The notes beneath the pieces are model-generated. The model searched no databases, had not been told where the DNA came from, and saw only the letters and a list, made by a program, of their open reading frames with translations. Both the position numbers and the translations under genes were made by a program. Shown here in pieces: positions 18,136 to 27,207 of a stretch of DNA of 64,000 nucleotides. The DNA comes from Desulfobacteraceae bacterium (GTDB lineage Bacteria > Desulfobacterota > Desulfobacteria > Desulfobacterales > UBA5852), in assembly GCA_014237395.1 (NCBI GenBank), contig JABZFP010000041.1, positions 337,742 through 401,741 on the forward strand, read 5' to 3'. Within the stretch, counting starts at the first letter, position 1. Each line of letters starts with the position of its first letter.

Positions 18136-19470
18136 CTAAAGCTGGTCTTGAACGGTGCCGATAGCGCGGTGCAGGATGCCGACCAGTTCATCGATCTGTG
18201 CTTCGCTGATGGTAAAGGGCGGGGCCAGCAGAATGTGGTCGCCGTGAATACCGTCGATACCGCCGTTGCCCGGGTAGGTGATGAGTCCGTGCTCAAAGGC
18301 TTGGTTGGCCACTTGGAGATTGACCTTCAAGCCGCGGTCGAACCAGGCGCGGCTGGCTTTGTCGCGGACCAGCTCGATGCCGGCAAAAAGCCCAAGGCCC
18401 CGGATATCGCCGACAATGTCCAGCGCGTTGAGGCTTGCCAGTTTCTGCATCAGGTAGGATCCCATTCGCATGGATCGTTCCACCAGGGCATGTTTCTGGA
18501 TGTAGCGCAAGACGGCTGCCCCGATGGCGGTCGAAAGCGGGTTCTGGCAGTAGGTGTGGCCGTGCACGAAGGCCCCGGAACCCTCTTTGATGGCGGCATG
18601 GATTTCATCTTTCACCATGACGGCCCCCAGCGGGGTGTAGCCGGAGCTCAACCCCTTGGCCAAAACGATGAAGTCGGGGACGACCCCCCAGGTTTCAATG
18701 CCGAAATTGCGACCACAGCGACCGATGCCGGTCATCACCTCATCGACAATGAGCTTGACATCGTATGCATCACAAATTTGTCGGATGCGCTGCCAATAGC
18801 CGTCTTTGGGTACGACCGCACCGGCCGTGGACCCCACGACAGGCTCGGCGATGAAGGCGCCGACCGATTCGGGGCCTTCGTGTTTGATGCAGCGTTCGAG
18901 CTCGTCGGCACATTGCAGATCGCAGGTTTCCGGGGTTTGCTTGAAACTGCAACGGTAGCAGTAGGCGGGTTCGATGTGCGGGGTGTGCTGAAAAAGAGGC
19001 AGGTAGTGGCTCCGGCGGGCGGTATGGCCACCCAGCGCCAGCGCACCGGTCGTGTTGCCGTGAAAACTCGACCAGCGGGAAATCACCTTGTATTTATCTG
19101 GCTTGCCGGTTTCCCGCCAATACTGGCGCATGAGCTTGACGGCCGTTTCCACGGCTTCGGACCCGCCGGAGAGAAAATACGTTCGGGTGAAAGAGGCATC
19201 GGGCGCCATCTGGTGGAGCAGATCACCCAGTTCGCAAACCGCGGGGTTGGTGAAATGACTGCTGTGTACAAAGGGCACACGGTTGAACTGCCGCTGGATG
19301 GCGTCCAGGATTTCGGGAACGCAATGGCCGATACTGACAACGCAGGCCCCGCCGGAGCCGTCGAGGTAGCGTTTTCCGGCGGTGTCCCAGATGTAAACCC
19401 CCTCGGCGCGATCGGCCATGGGGTAGGCTTTCCTCAGGTTTCGGTAAAATACATGCTCGTGAGCGTCCAT
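18136..19470 (-). CDS. Class III (omega) aminotransferase, PLP-dependent
   Basis: A 444-residue fold-type I aminotransferase of the acetylornithine/GABA/omega group. It shows the SGGSEAVETAVKLMRQYW cofactor motif, IVDEVMTGIGRCG (PLP-ring Asp) and the Schiff-base Lys in VLAKGLSSGYTPLGA. These enzymes move terminal amino groups from amines or beta/gamma-amino acids to 2-oxoacids. Its exact donor is unknown. A Cys-rich segment (CYRCSFKQTPETCDLQC) in the middle is uncommon and may bind metal. It lies downstream of a BKACE gene on the same strand, suggesting amino-acid or amine breakdown. Confidence 0.85.
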   Translation of the reverse strand: MDAHEHVFYRNLRKAYPMADRAEGVYIWDTAGKRYLDGSGGACVVSIGHCVPEILDAIQRQFNRVPFVHSSHFTNPAVCELGDLLHQMAPDASFTRTYFLSGGSEAVETAVKLMRQYWRETGKPDKYKVISRWSSFHGNTTGALALGGHTARRSHYLPLFQHTPHIEPAYCYRCSFKQTPETCDLQCADELERCIKHEGPESVGAFIAEPVVGSTAGAVVPKDGYWQRIRQICDAYDVKLIVDEVMTGIGRCGRNFGIETWGVVPDFIVLAKGLSSGYTPLGAVMVKDEIHAAIKEGSGAFVHGHTYCQNPLSTAIGAAVLRYIQKHALVERSMRMGSYLMQKLASLNALDIVGDIRGLGLFAGIELVRDKASRAWFDRGLKVNLQVANQAFEHGLITYPGNGGIDGIHGDHILLAPPFTISEAQIDELVGILHRAIGTVQDQL

Positions 19471-19613
19471 GGAATTTTTCTTTTACCTCTCATGTTTGGG
19501 CGTTTCAGGCGAAAGCGTGCCGTTTCGGGGGTCGGCCATGATGGGCGTATCGGGTGCCGGATGAAGAACGGAGCGTGCGTTGGCTGTGTCCGTTGTGGCC
19601 GCATTGGCGATCA

Positions 19614-19625
19614 TACAAAATTGTA
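19614..19625. promoter_or_regulatory. Isolated TACA-N4-TGTA-type palindrome before the aminotransferase
   Basis: TACAAAATTGTA has five-base complementary arms and resembles the paired sites found before three nitrogen operons. It lies about 145 bp upstream of the aminotransferase start. A weak -24/-12-like element (CGGCAC-N5-ACGC, minus strand, 19545-19559) lies between, too divergent to call. Confidence 0.3.
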
Positions 19626-19699
19626 ATGCTGACAGCGTTGCCATGGTCCATCAACTCTGAGCCGGCGGTTGCAAGGTTAGGCGGTTTGGCCGCAATCGG

Positions 19700-20548
19700 T
19701 CAATCGATCTGCGTTAAAATCCGGTCTTTGTTTTTCGGATCCAGCGACAAAATGCGCCGGGCCTCGTCCGGGCTGGCGATGTCGCGGCCCATGGTTTGCG
19801 CAATGGTGATGACGATGTCGACCAGTTGGGCATTGGTTGCCAGGGTTCCGTCGGGAAGGCGAAGATTATCTTCGATACCGACCCGCACATGCCCGCCCAT
19901 GGCAATGGCTGCGGTCGCCAGCGGGATTTCGGCCGCACCGATGCCGGCCACCGTCCAGGTGGAACCCGACGGAAGGGAATCGGCCAGAAAGACCAGGTTT
20001 TTAACCGTTCCGGGCATGGCACCGCGAGCGCCGAGCACGAAATCGAAATGCAGCGGCGGGGTCAGCAGCAGTTTTTGCTGAAGAAAAAGGGCGTTGCTGA
20101 TCATGCCGGCTTCGAATATCTCGATTTCAGGCTTGACCCCGGTTTCCTGGAAAACACCTGCCAGGAAGAGCAGGAAATCGGGGGCATTTTCATAAACGAT
20201 TCCAGGGAGGTTGTTGGAGCCGGTGGTAAAGGAGGCCATTTCCGGCAACAAGCGCACCGGTGTGGCGCGGGCTTCCCATTCGCGGCCGGCCCGGGCGCCG
20301 GTGGAGAGCTGAATAATGATGTCGGGGGCAAGCGTTTTGATGCGGCGCGCGGTTTCCTGAAAAACCGCCTTTTCGAGGGTGGGCTTTCCCTTTTGGTCGC
20401 GGGCATGGATATGCACGAGGCTGGCGCCGGCATCGGCACAGCGCCGAACATCGGCCGCGATTTCCGATGGCGTCAGCGGCACGTGGGGCGTCATGTCGCG
20501 ATGCGGCACATTCCCGGTCAAGGCCGCGGTGACAATCAATTTTTCCAT
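19700..20548 (-). CDS. BKACE family 3-keto-acid cleavage enzyme (formerly DUF849)
   Basis: About 282 residues. It starts MEKLIVTAALTGN and carries the zinc-binding SLVHIHARD motif near residue 40, followed by the TIM-barrel strands expected of beta-keto acid cleavage enzymes. These condense a 3-oxoacid with acetyl-CoA to give an acyl-CoA and acetoacetate; the best-known member is Kce of lysine fermentation. The true substrate of this copy is not known. The internal ATG at 20548 is chosen over an extension with non-coding composition; no clear ribosome site is seen. A 229-bp gap separates it from the aminotransferase. Confidence 0.8.
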   Translation of the reverse strand: MEKLIVTAALTGNVPHRDMTPHVPLTPSEIAADVRRCADAGASLVHIHARDQKGKPTLEKAVFQETARRIKTLAPDIIIQLSTGARAGREWEARATPVRLLPEMASFTTGSNNLPGIVYENAPDFLLFLAGVFQETGVKPEIEIFEAGMISNALFLQQKLLLTPPLHFDFVLGARGAMPGTVKNLVFLADSLPSGSTWTVAGIGAAEIPLATAAIAMGGHVRVGIEDNLRLPDGTLATNAQLVDIVITIAQTMGRDIASPDEARRILSLDPKNKDRILTQID

Positions 20549-20609
20549 AGGTGGTCTATTTGTCCAAGTCGAATGGATTGTCAATCGTAATTTTGCAAAG
20601 GCGAGGTCA

Positions 20610-20643
20610 AAAAGACCGGACGCCCGTGGTGGCGGGCGTCCGG
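20610..20643 (-). terminator. Intrinsic terminator after amtB2
   Basis: CCGGACGCCCG pairs perfectly with CGGGCGTCCGG (20616-20643) over eleven base pairs with a six-base loop. On the minus strand it is followed by TCTTTTTG. It sits about 85 bp past the amtB2 stop. Confidence 0.85.
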
Positions 20644-20728
20644 GGCAGGGAGGATCGGGACGGGACCATGGGGCATGGCACCCGGCCGGGAGGGTCGCCC
20701 CGATGGGCAATCGGTGGCGACGAGGGCA

Positions 20729-22060
20729 TCAGCTTTGGGCGTAGGAGGAAACCTCGAAATCGGGATAGGCATTGCCGCCGTGTTCGGTGAAATCCAGTCC
20801 CTCGGCTTCTTCTTCGGGCGACACCCGCAGTCCGATGGTTTTGTCGATCAGTTTGAACATGATGAACGCCGCCGGGAAGGTCCACAAGAAGCAGGCCGCG
20901 ATGCCGATCAGCTGGACACCGATGATGGCAGCGGTGGTGCCGCCGATGTTGAAGATGCCGGCGGCCAGGGTGCCCCAGGCGCCACACACTCCATGGACGG
21001 AAACGGCACCGACCGGATCGTCCACTTTGATCTTGTCGAAGAACATGACCGAGAGCACCACCAGGATGCCGGCAACTGCGCCGATGGCGACGGAACCGGC
21101 CGGACTCACGTTGGCGCATCCGGCCGTGATGGCCACGAGGCCGGCCAAGGCCCCGTTGAGGCTCATGCTGACCTCCGGTTTGCCGAACTTGACCCAGGAG
21201 GTGATCATGGCCAGGATGGCGCCGGTGGCCGCCGCCAGGTTGGTGTTGACAAAGATCATGGCAATGCTTTTATCGGCGGTTGTGGTGGAGCCGGGATTGA
21301 ATCCGAACCACCCCAGCCAGAGGATGAAAACCCCCAGAGCCCCCAGGGGCATGTTATGTCCGGGGATGGGGCGCACACTGCCGTCGGCCTGGTATTTTCC
21401 CATGCGGGGCCCGAGCACGATGGCACCGGCCAGCGCCGCCCAGCCGCCCACCGAATGTACCACGGTGGAGCCGGCGAAATCGATGAAACCCAATCCCTCC
21501 AGCCAGCCGCTGCCGTTGAAGAGGCTGCCCCAGGCCCAGCTGCCGAAGATCGGATAAATCAGGCCGCAGACGCAGATACTATAGAGCAGATAGCCGGTAA
21601 ACTTGGTGCGTTCGGCCATGGCGCCGGATACGATCGTGGCGGCCGTGGCGGCAAAGACGACCTGGAACATCCAGAAGGCCAGCACCCAGGGGTCCCCGTC
21701 CGGGGTGAAATCACTCAGAAAGAAACCCGAGGTGCCGAACCAGCCTGTGCCGGAGGCGCCGAACATCAGGCCAAAGCCAATGGCCCAGTAAACGATGGAG
21801 CCCATGGAGAAATCCATCAGGTTTTTCATGAGAATATTGACGGCGTTTTTAGCGCGCGTGAATCCGGCTTCCACCATGGCAAATCCAGCTTGCATGAAAA
21901 AGACCAAGGCGGCGGCAATCAGGGTCCAGAGATAATTCGCATGGTCCTGGACAAGGCCGATGGCTTCTTTGTTACTGAGCGCGGTCGGGGCTTCGTCGCC
22001 GGCCCAGGCGCTGCCGGCGGCCATTGCCATTAAAATGATTACATGAATCAAACTTTTCAC
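20729..22060 (-). CDS. amtB2: Ammonium transporter AmtB (second copy)
   Basis: About 443 residues. A signal peptide (VKSLIHVIILMAMAAGSAWA) is followed by eleven membrane segments, with the pore histidines in VVHSVGGWAAL and VSVHGVCGAWG. It is clearly paralogous to, not identical with, the copy at 13885. The GTG at 22060 is preferred because AAAGGAG lies 8 bp upstream and the signal peptide then begins the protein; the ATGs at 22081 and 22090 have no ribosome site. It pairs with glnK2, which precedes it by 35 bp. Confidence 0.95.
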   Translation of the reverse strand: MKSLIHVIILMAMAAGSAWAGDEAPTALSNKEAIGLVQDHANYLWTLIAAALVFFMQAGFAMVEAGFTRAKNAVNILMKNLMDFSMGSIVYWAIGFGLMFGASGTGWFGTSGFFLSDFTPDGDPWVLAFWMFQVVFAATAATIVSGAMAERTKFTGYLLYSICVCGLIYPIFGSWAWGSLFNGSGWLEGLGFIDFAGSTVVHSVGGWAALAGAIVLGPRMGKYQADGSVRPIPGHNMPLGALGVFILWLGWFGFNPGSTTTADKSIAMIFVNTNLAAATGAILAMITSWVKFGKPEVSMSLNGALAGLVAITAGCANVSPAGSVAIGAVAGILVVLSVMFFDKIKVDDPVGAVSVHGVCGAWGTLAAGIFNIGGTTAAIIGVQLIGIAACFLWTFPAAFIMFKLIDKTIGLRVSPEEEAEGLDFTEHGGNAYPDFEVSSYAQS

Positions 22061-22095
22061 GATACGACTCCTTTGGATCATTGAAATCATCGGTG

Positions 22096-22434
22096 TTATA
22101 CGGCTTCCTTGCCGCTTTCCCCGGTTCGGATGCGGACGGCTTCCCCCACCGGAAGAACAAAAATCTTGCCATCGCCGATTTTGCCGGAAGAAGCACTTTC
22201 TTTGATGGTGGCCACCACCTGGTCGCTCATCTCGGCATCCACTACCAGGTCGATTTTGATTTTGGGGACAAAATCCACCTGGTACTCGGCGCCCCGATAG
22301 GTTTCCTTGTGGCCTTTCTGGCGGCCAAAGCCCTTGACCTCGCTGATGGTCATGCCTTTGACGCCGATTTTGTTCAGAGCATCTTTTACGTCATCCAGCT
22401 TGAAGGGCTTGATGACGGCTTCGATTTTTTTCAT
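22096..22434 (-). CDS. glnK2: PII protein GlnK (second copy)
   Basis: A 112-residue PII protein with Tyr51 in RGAEYQVDF and the normal GDGKIFV segment. It differs from the first copy mainly in the B and C loops. By its direct linkage to amtB2 it should gate that channel. AAAGGA precedes the ATG at 22434; an in-frame ATG at 22452 would overlap that ribosome site. It is first in the sigma-54-dependent glnK2-amtB2 operon. Confidence 0.95.
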   Translation of the reverse strand: MKKIEAVIKPFKLDDVKDALNKIGVKGMTISEVKGFGRQKGHKETYRGAEYQVDFVPKIKIDLVVDAEMSDQVVATIKESASSGKIGDGKIFVLPVGEAVRIRTGESGKEAV

Positions 22435-22508
22435 GGTGCCGGTTCCTTTCATTAGCGGTTGAATGGGATTGTCTTCATCGTTGGAATTCCGTTTGGAAGG
22501 ATAACCAA

Positions 22509-22524
22509 AGCAAGGGCTGTGCCA
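22509..22524 (-). promoter_or_regulatory. Sigma-54 (RpoN) promoter of glnK2-amtB2
   Basis: The minus strand reads TGGCAC-AGCCC-TTGCT, an exact -24/-12 consensus, 75 bp before the glnK2 start. Two TACA-type sites lie 104 and 134 bp further upstream. Confidence 0.88.
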
Positions 22525-22614
22525 CTGGGGTGGCGCCGCCTATAATCGTTTTATCTATTTGATTTTATATGAAGATATAGAATATGGGGGAAAAGCAAAA
22601 GCGGAGTTTAATAT

Positions 22615-22656
22615 TACATAATTGAAACACATATAGTCGTATAATACATTTTTGTA
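22615..22656. promoter_or_regulatory. Paired TACA sites, putative enhancer for glnK2-amtB2
   Basis: TACATAATTGAA (22615-22626, weaker) and TACATTTTTGTA (22645-22656) have centres 30 bp apart. The sequence TTGTATTTTACG that follows the second site recurs at 27249-27260, beside the second site of the glutamate synthase enhancer. They lie between the glnE stop and the sigma-54 promoter, in A+T-rich DNA. Confidence 0.5.
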
Positions 22657-22683
22657 TTTTACGTGGGTTGCATCCGGGCGTTT

Positions 22684-25605
22684 TTATTCGGCGAAATCGA
22701 TGAGGGCCCTGTCTTCTTCCAGGAAATGTTGCCAGGCACTGATGACATGGTCCCGTTGTGACTGGAAGCGCGCCACCGGGAGCTCGGGGGGCTGGTTCTG
22801 CAGGCTCAGGCGATGGACGGCCGCGCGATAGGTCAAATAGGCTTCCCGAAGGCGGTAGGCGGTGGTGTGGTCCATCAGCCCGCTGTCGATCAGCGTCACC
22901 AGCAGGCGCACATTGTCGGTCCAGCGGGTAAGGTTCGGGTGGGCATGCGAGCAGGCCAACACCAGAAACTGGACCAGAAATTCGATATCCACGATGCCGC
23001 CCCGGCCCTGCTTCAAGTCAAAAACAGTGTCGTCGGGCAAAACGTTTTCTTGCATCAAGCGACGCCGCATGTCCCGGACATCATGCTTAAGCTGTTGCAA
23101 GTCGCGCGGCTGGATAAGGACCGCTTCGCGGATCTGCTGGTAGCGCGCCCTGAGAGACGGGTCGCCGCAGATGGCGCGGGACCGGATCAGGGCCTGGTGT
23201 TCCCAGGTCCAGGCGCTTTCGTGCTGGTAGGTGGCGAATGCCTCGATATGGCTGACGAGGGGGCCGGAACTGCCGCTGGGGCGCAGCCGCATGTCGGTTT
23301 CGTAAATGCGGCCGGCCCGGGTATGGGTGGTCAGGACATGGATGACCCGCTGGCCCAGGCGGGAAAAAAATTGGGTGTTGTCGATGGGGTGCGGGCCGCC
23401 GGTGGTTTGCCCCTTGGCGGCGGCATGCAGAAACACCAGGTCCAGATCGGAACCATAGCCCAACTCGAAGCCGCCGAGTTTACCGTACGCCACAATCACA
23501 AATCCATGGCAGCCGGGCACGGCATCGATCGGGCCGGTCGGTTGGCCGTGTTTGGCGGCGAGGTCCTGCCAGACCATCGCGACCACGGCATCGAGAATGA
23601 CTTCCGCCAGGTCGGAAAGGTGGTCGCTGACCTTCATCAGGGGCAGCACACCGCTCACGTCGGCGGCGGCCACCCGCAGGGTGTTGACCTGCTGAAAGAT
23701 GCACAGGGATTCGATCCGGAACTCCATGTCGTCCGATGGCACTTTGTCCAGGGTGTGGGCCAGGTCGCGCTGCAGTTCTTCGCGCCCCGGCGGGCTGAAG
23801 AGCGTGCGGGGATCGATAAGTTCGTCCAGCAAGACCGGGTGGCGGGCCAGGAAGGTGGCCACGAAATGACTCGCCCCGACCAGGCGCACGAGGTGCTGCA
23901 GTACCATCGGATTTTCCGCCAACAGGGCCAGATAGGTGGTGCGCCGGCCGATATTGGCCAGGATGTCGATGATGCGCCCCAGGGTCAAGTCCGGTTGGTC
24001 GGCCCGGCTGGTTTCTGTCAGAAACAGCGGCATGAGTCGATCCAGGCGTTGTTGTCCTTCGGCACTGAATTTGTGTTTGTCCGCCTGCCGATGCAAAAAG
24101 GTGAGCCGCCGCATCATATCCGGGGGATCGGCAAATCCGGCCTTGGCCAGGATGGCATGGGCCTGATCGGGATCCAGTGATGCATGCCAGACGGTCGACA
24201 AGGGGTCGACCGGTGTTTTATGATCGGATGTGGCCGTGCCTTCGGCGACGGGCTCCAGCAGGGTGGCAAATTGATGGTGGACGAGGCGGCGATGGTCTGC
24301 CAGGGCGGTCAGGAAGGACGTTGGGTCGCTGTAGCCCATGGCCCAGGCCAGTCGCAGACGACAGGCCGGGTCAGCCGGGAGATCGTGGGTCTGCTGGTCC
24401 CGGTAGGCCTGCAGGCGGTGTTCGACCCGCCGCAGGAAACGATAGGCATCGCGCATCGCCGCGCCGGTTTGGGGTGCCAGGGAGCCATGATCCACCAGAA
24501 GTGAAAGCACCTGCAGGATGCGGCGTTCCTGGAGATCGGGTTCGACGCCGCCCCGGATCAGTTGAAACATCTGGCCGAAGAACTCCACTTCACGGATGCC
24601 GCCGGCGCCCAGTTTGATGTTTTTTTCGATGCCCCGGCGTTTGACCTCCATGGCGATTTTCTGTTTCATCTCCCGCAGCGATTCGAAAACGCCGTAGTCG
24701 AGGTAGCGTCGGAAGATAAACGGCTGCAGCAGGGTCAACAGGCTGCGGCCGGCCTGTTTGTCCCCGGCCACGACGCGGGCTTTGATCCAGGCGTAGCGCT
24801 CCCATTCCCGACCCTGATTCTGGTAGTAGCCTTCCAGAGCGGCAAAGCTCATGGCCAAGGGGCCGCTTTCACCGAAGGGCCGCAGGTTGGTGTCGATGCG
24901 GAAAACGAACCCGTCAGCCGTGACCTGACCGAGGGCGCGCACCAGTCGACGGCCAAGCCGGGTGAAGAACTCGTCATTGGATATGGCGGCGGGGGCGCCC
25001 ACGGTCCGGCCACCCTCCGGAAAAGCCAGGATCAGGTCCACATCCGAGCTGAAATTAAGTTCACGGGCGCCCAGCTTACCCATTCCGAGGACGACGAGCT
25101 GCTGCGGGGTTCCTCCCCTTCCGGTCGGGGTGCCCCGCTGTCGGCACAGGCCCTCATACAAGACGGTTAGGGCGCCCTCGATACAGGCGTCCGCCAGGTC
25201 GGACAACTCGGTCATGGTTTCTTCAAGGTCGGCCCGGCCGGCCAGGTCCCGCCAGGCAATGCGCAGCATTTCCCGCTGACGCACTTTGCGCAGGGCAATC
25301 CCCAGCAGCTTTTCGACGCTTTCGAGGTCATCCGCCGGGGGCGGCAGGCGGGCCTGAACGATCGCCTGAAAGGTCCCGGGAGGATAGGCGCGCTGGAGGT
25401 CGCCGCTGTGGAGCAGGTCATCGAAAACGGCAGGCGTGCGCTGGGCGGTGCGGGCCACGAAGTCGCTGCAGGCCAAAACGGTCCGGCTTTCTTCGGCCAG
25501 TTCGGTCGGGAGCTGGAGGTCGAGGCCGCCTTGGTGGGCCGCTCCGGAAATGGCGGCCCATTTGTCACGGGCGTCGTCGGCTAACGAGTCGGGCAGCTGG
25601 GGCAT
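22684..25605 (-). CDS. glnE: Glutamine synthetase adenylyltransferase / adenylyl-removing enzyme
   Basis: A 973-residue bifunctional GlnE. Two nucleotidyltransferase domains are visible. The N-terminal one, with NFSSDVDLILAFPEGG near residue 195, performs phosphorolytic deadenylylation. The C-terminal one, with GYGSDLDLVFLH near 710, adenylylates Tyr398 of GlnA. Helical GlnE regulatory segments separate and follow them. PII and glutamine set the balance. The length matches the family. It lies 41 bp downstream of the M48 protease gene on the same strand. Confidence 0.96.
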   Translation of the reverse strand: MPQLPDSLADDARDKWAAISGAAHQGGLDLQLPTELAEESRTVLACSDFVARTAQRTPAVFDDLLHSGDLQRAYPPGTFQAIVQARLPPPADDLESVEKLLGIALRKVRQREMLRIAWRDLAGRADLEETMTELSDLADACIEGALTVLYEGLCRQRGTPTGRGGTPQQLVVLGMGKLGARELNFSSDVDLILAFPEGGRTVGAPAAISNDEFFTRLGRRLVRALGQVTADGFVFRIDTNLRPFGESGPLAMSFAALEGYYQNQGREWERYAWIKARVVAGDKQAGRSLLTLLQPFIFRRYLDYGVFESLREMKQKIAMEVKRRGIEKNIKLGAGGIREVEFFGQMFQLIRGGVEPDLQERRILQVLSLLVDHGSLAPQTGAAMRDAYRFLRRVEHRLQAYRDQQTHDLPADPACRLRLAWAMGYSDPTSFLTALADHRRLVHHQFATLLEPVAEGTATSDHKTPVDPLSTVWHASLDPDQAHAILAKAGFADPPDMMRRLTFLHRQADKHKFSAEGQQRLDRLMPLFLTETSRADQPDLTLGRIIDILANIGRRTTYLALLAENPMVLQHLVRLVGASHFVATFLARHPVLLDELIDPRTLFSPPGREELQRDLAHTLDKVPSDDMEFRIESLCIFQQVNTLRVAAADVSGVLPLMKVSDHLSDLAEVILDAVVAMVWQDLAAKHGQPTGPIDAVPGCHGFVIVAYGKLGGFELGYGSDLDLVFLHAAAKGQTTGGPHPIDNTQFFSRLGQRVIHVLTTHTRAGRIYETDMRLRPSGSSGPLVSHIEAFATYQHESAWTWEHQALIRSRAICGDPSLRARYQQIREAVLIQPRDLQQLKHDVRDMRRRLMQENVLPDDTVFDLKQGRGGIVDIEFLVQFLVLACSHAHPNLTRWTDNVRLLVTLIDSGLMDHTTAYRLREAYLTYRAAVHRLSLQNQPPELPVARFQSQRDHVISAWQHFLEEDRALIDFAE

Positions 25606-25646
25606 GGCGTCCTCTCGGGGTCACAGGCATTGCATGGCGGCGGGGT

Positions 25647-26984
25647 TCAGGGGCGCACATAGCCCCACTGGACCAGGCGCTGGTAGGCATGCTGGGCCTG
25701 GGGTCCCTGCTGGACCACTTTCAAATAGTCGATATAGTGCGGGGCGGCTTCCTTCGGTCGTTGGGCGCCTTCCCGGGCATAGCCTTTTAGAAAAAAGATT
25801 TCCGGGTTGCCCGGCAGCCGGGTCTCATAGGCGTCGAAATCGTCGAAGGCCCCGTCGAACTGTCGGGTTTGAAAACGCGCAAATCCGGAAACCAGATAGG
25901 ATTGGGCCTCCCCAGGGTAAACCTGTTTGGCCGCAGCGGCAAAGCGCTCGGCCTGGTCGAAGCGTTTTTGCGCATACCGGCACTTGGCCATCAGCATATT
26001 GGCGGTATAGTCCCGGGGCGCAATTTTGAGGGCCTGCTGGAATTGGGCCGCGGCGCTGTCGACATTCTTGCGGGCCATTTCTTTTTCGCCGTTCTGCATG
26101 GCCTCGATGGCGCCGCGCTGACGCCGCAAGTCGGCCGTCTGATCCATGTAGCGCTCGCGATACAGGGATCCCTTGGCCTGGGGATATTGGGTGCGGGTGG
26201 CCTGCACGGCGGATTGATAACGTTCGTCGCTCATGGGGTGGGTGGAGAACATCAATTGCACGGCATTGGGCTGCTCTTTGTTGAGGGTGCGCAGCATGTC
26301 CATCAGCCCTACGAATCCTTGCGGGTCGTAGCCGGCCGCGGCCATGTAGCGTAACCCCAGGTCATCGGCCTGGCGTTCGTTGTCCCGGCTGTAGGAGGCC
26401 AGCAGGGCGCCGGCCCCGATGCTGCCCAACTGGGTCGTCAGGTCTCCCAGCATGCTGCCCTGGGAGCCGGCAAGGGCGGCCACGCCGCCCACCAGGGCCT
26501 GGGACAGCATGGCCTTGGACATTTGCTGGGCCGTATGCCGGGCGTTGACGTGGCCCAGCTCATGGCCCAAAAGCGAGGCCAGTTCGGCTTCGTCGTTGAG
26601 TTTCAGCAGAATACCGCGCGTGGCGGATATCGTCCCCCCCGGAAAGGCGTAGGCGTTGATATAGGTGGCGTTGACGACGTTGAATCGATAGGGCATGCGG
26701 GGGCGATGGGTGAGGGTGGCCAAACGCTGGCCGGTCTCGTTGATATAGGCCTCGAGACGGCGGTCCTGGGTGATACCGTAATCCGCGGACAACTGGTAGG
26801 GCGAATTCTGGCGGTCGATCTGGATTTCTTCCTGCTCGGACATCAGCATGAATTGACTCTCACCGGTCACCGGATTGGTGGCGCACCCGCTCAGCAGGCC
26901 GGCCGCTGCCAGGGCGCTGAGGCGAATGAAGTCCCGGCGGTTCAGTCCGCCGTCGGTCAGCGCGTCATGGGTTGCTGTGGTCAT
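25647..26984 (-). CDS. M48-family metalloprotease with TPR repeats, Tat-exported lipoprotein (BepA-like)
   Basis: A 445-residue protein. The N-terminus has a twin-arginine signal (LNRRDFIRLS, residues 15-24) and a lipobox LLSGC (Cys34), so it should be exported folded and lipid-anchored. The zinc protease motif HELGH is at 141-145, with a downstream Glu in the NERQADDLG third-ligand segment. Residues about 280-445 are TPR-like helical pairs, as in BepA/YfgC, which controls outer-membrane protein quality. A Tat signal on this family is unusual. Confidence 0.88.
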   Translation of the reverse strand: MTTATHDALTDGGLNRRDFIRLSALAAAGLLSGCATNPVTGESQFMLMSEQEEIQIDRQNSPYQLSADYGITQDRRLEAYINETGQRLATLTHRPRMPYRFNVVNATYINAYAFPGGTISATRGILLKLNDEAELASLLGHELGHVNARHTAQQMSKAMLSQALVGGVAALAGSQGSMLGDLTTQLGSIGAGALLASYSRDNERQADDLGLRYMAAAGYDPQGFVGLMDMLRTLNKEQPNAVQLMFSTHPMSDERYQSAVQATRTQYPQAKGSLYRERYMDQTADLRRQRGAIEAMQNGEKEMARKNVDSAAAQFQQALKIAPRDYTANMLMAKCRYAQKRFDQAERFAAAAKQVYPGEAQSYLVSGFARFQTRQFDGAFDDFDAYETRLPGNPEIFFLKGYAREGAQRPKEAAPHYIDYLKVVQQGPQAQHAYQRLVQWGYVRP

Positions 26985-27207
26985 GGCACGGTCCTTTCGC
27001 TAGTCGTTCGGCATGCTCGACATCCTCGTCCGGTGGACGGTGATTTCCCTCGTGTTAAAGGCCTTTACCGGTATACTGAAAAAAGAATGCGAGATCAATT
27101 ACGCCTTGATTCTTTTATGCGGGGTCAGTATGGTATTCGCTCGTTTTAGGTGCAGGGAGGTGGCATCTTCCTGATAATGCGATAAAAATGCCGGTGTTAA
27201 GCGAATC
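26985..27207. other. Intergenic region upstream of the M48 gene
   Basis: No gene is supported here. It must contain the leftward promoter of the M48-glnE pair. The adjoining DNA to the right holds the glutamate synthase enhancer and promoter. Confidence 0.4.

Noticed and set aside
18070..19626. 518-codon plus-strand open frame
   Set aside because: Antisense to the aminotransferase, which has all PLP motifs.
20675..22033. 452-codon plus-strand frame rich in Gly, Asp and His
   Set aside because: Shadow of amtB2; low-complexity translation and no start signal.
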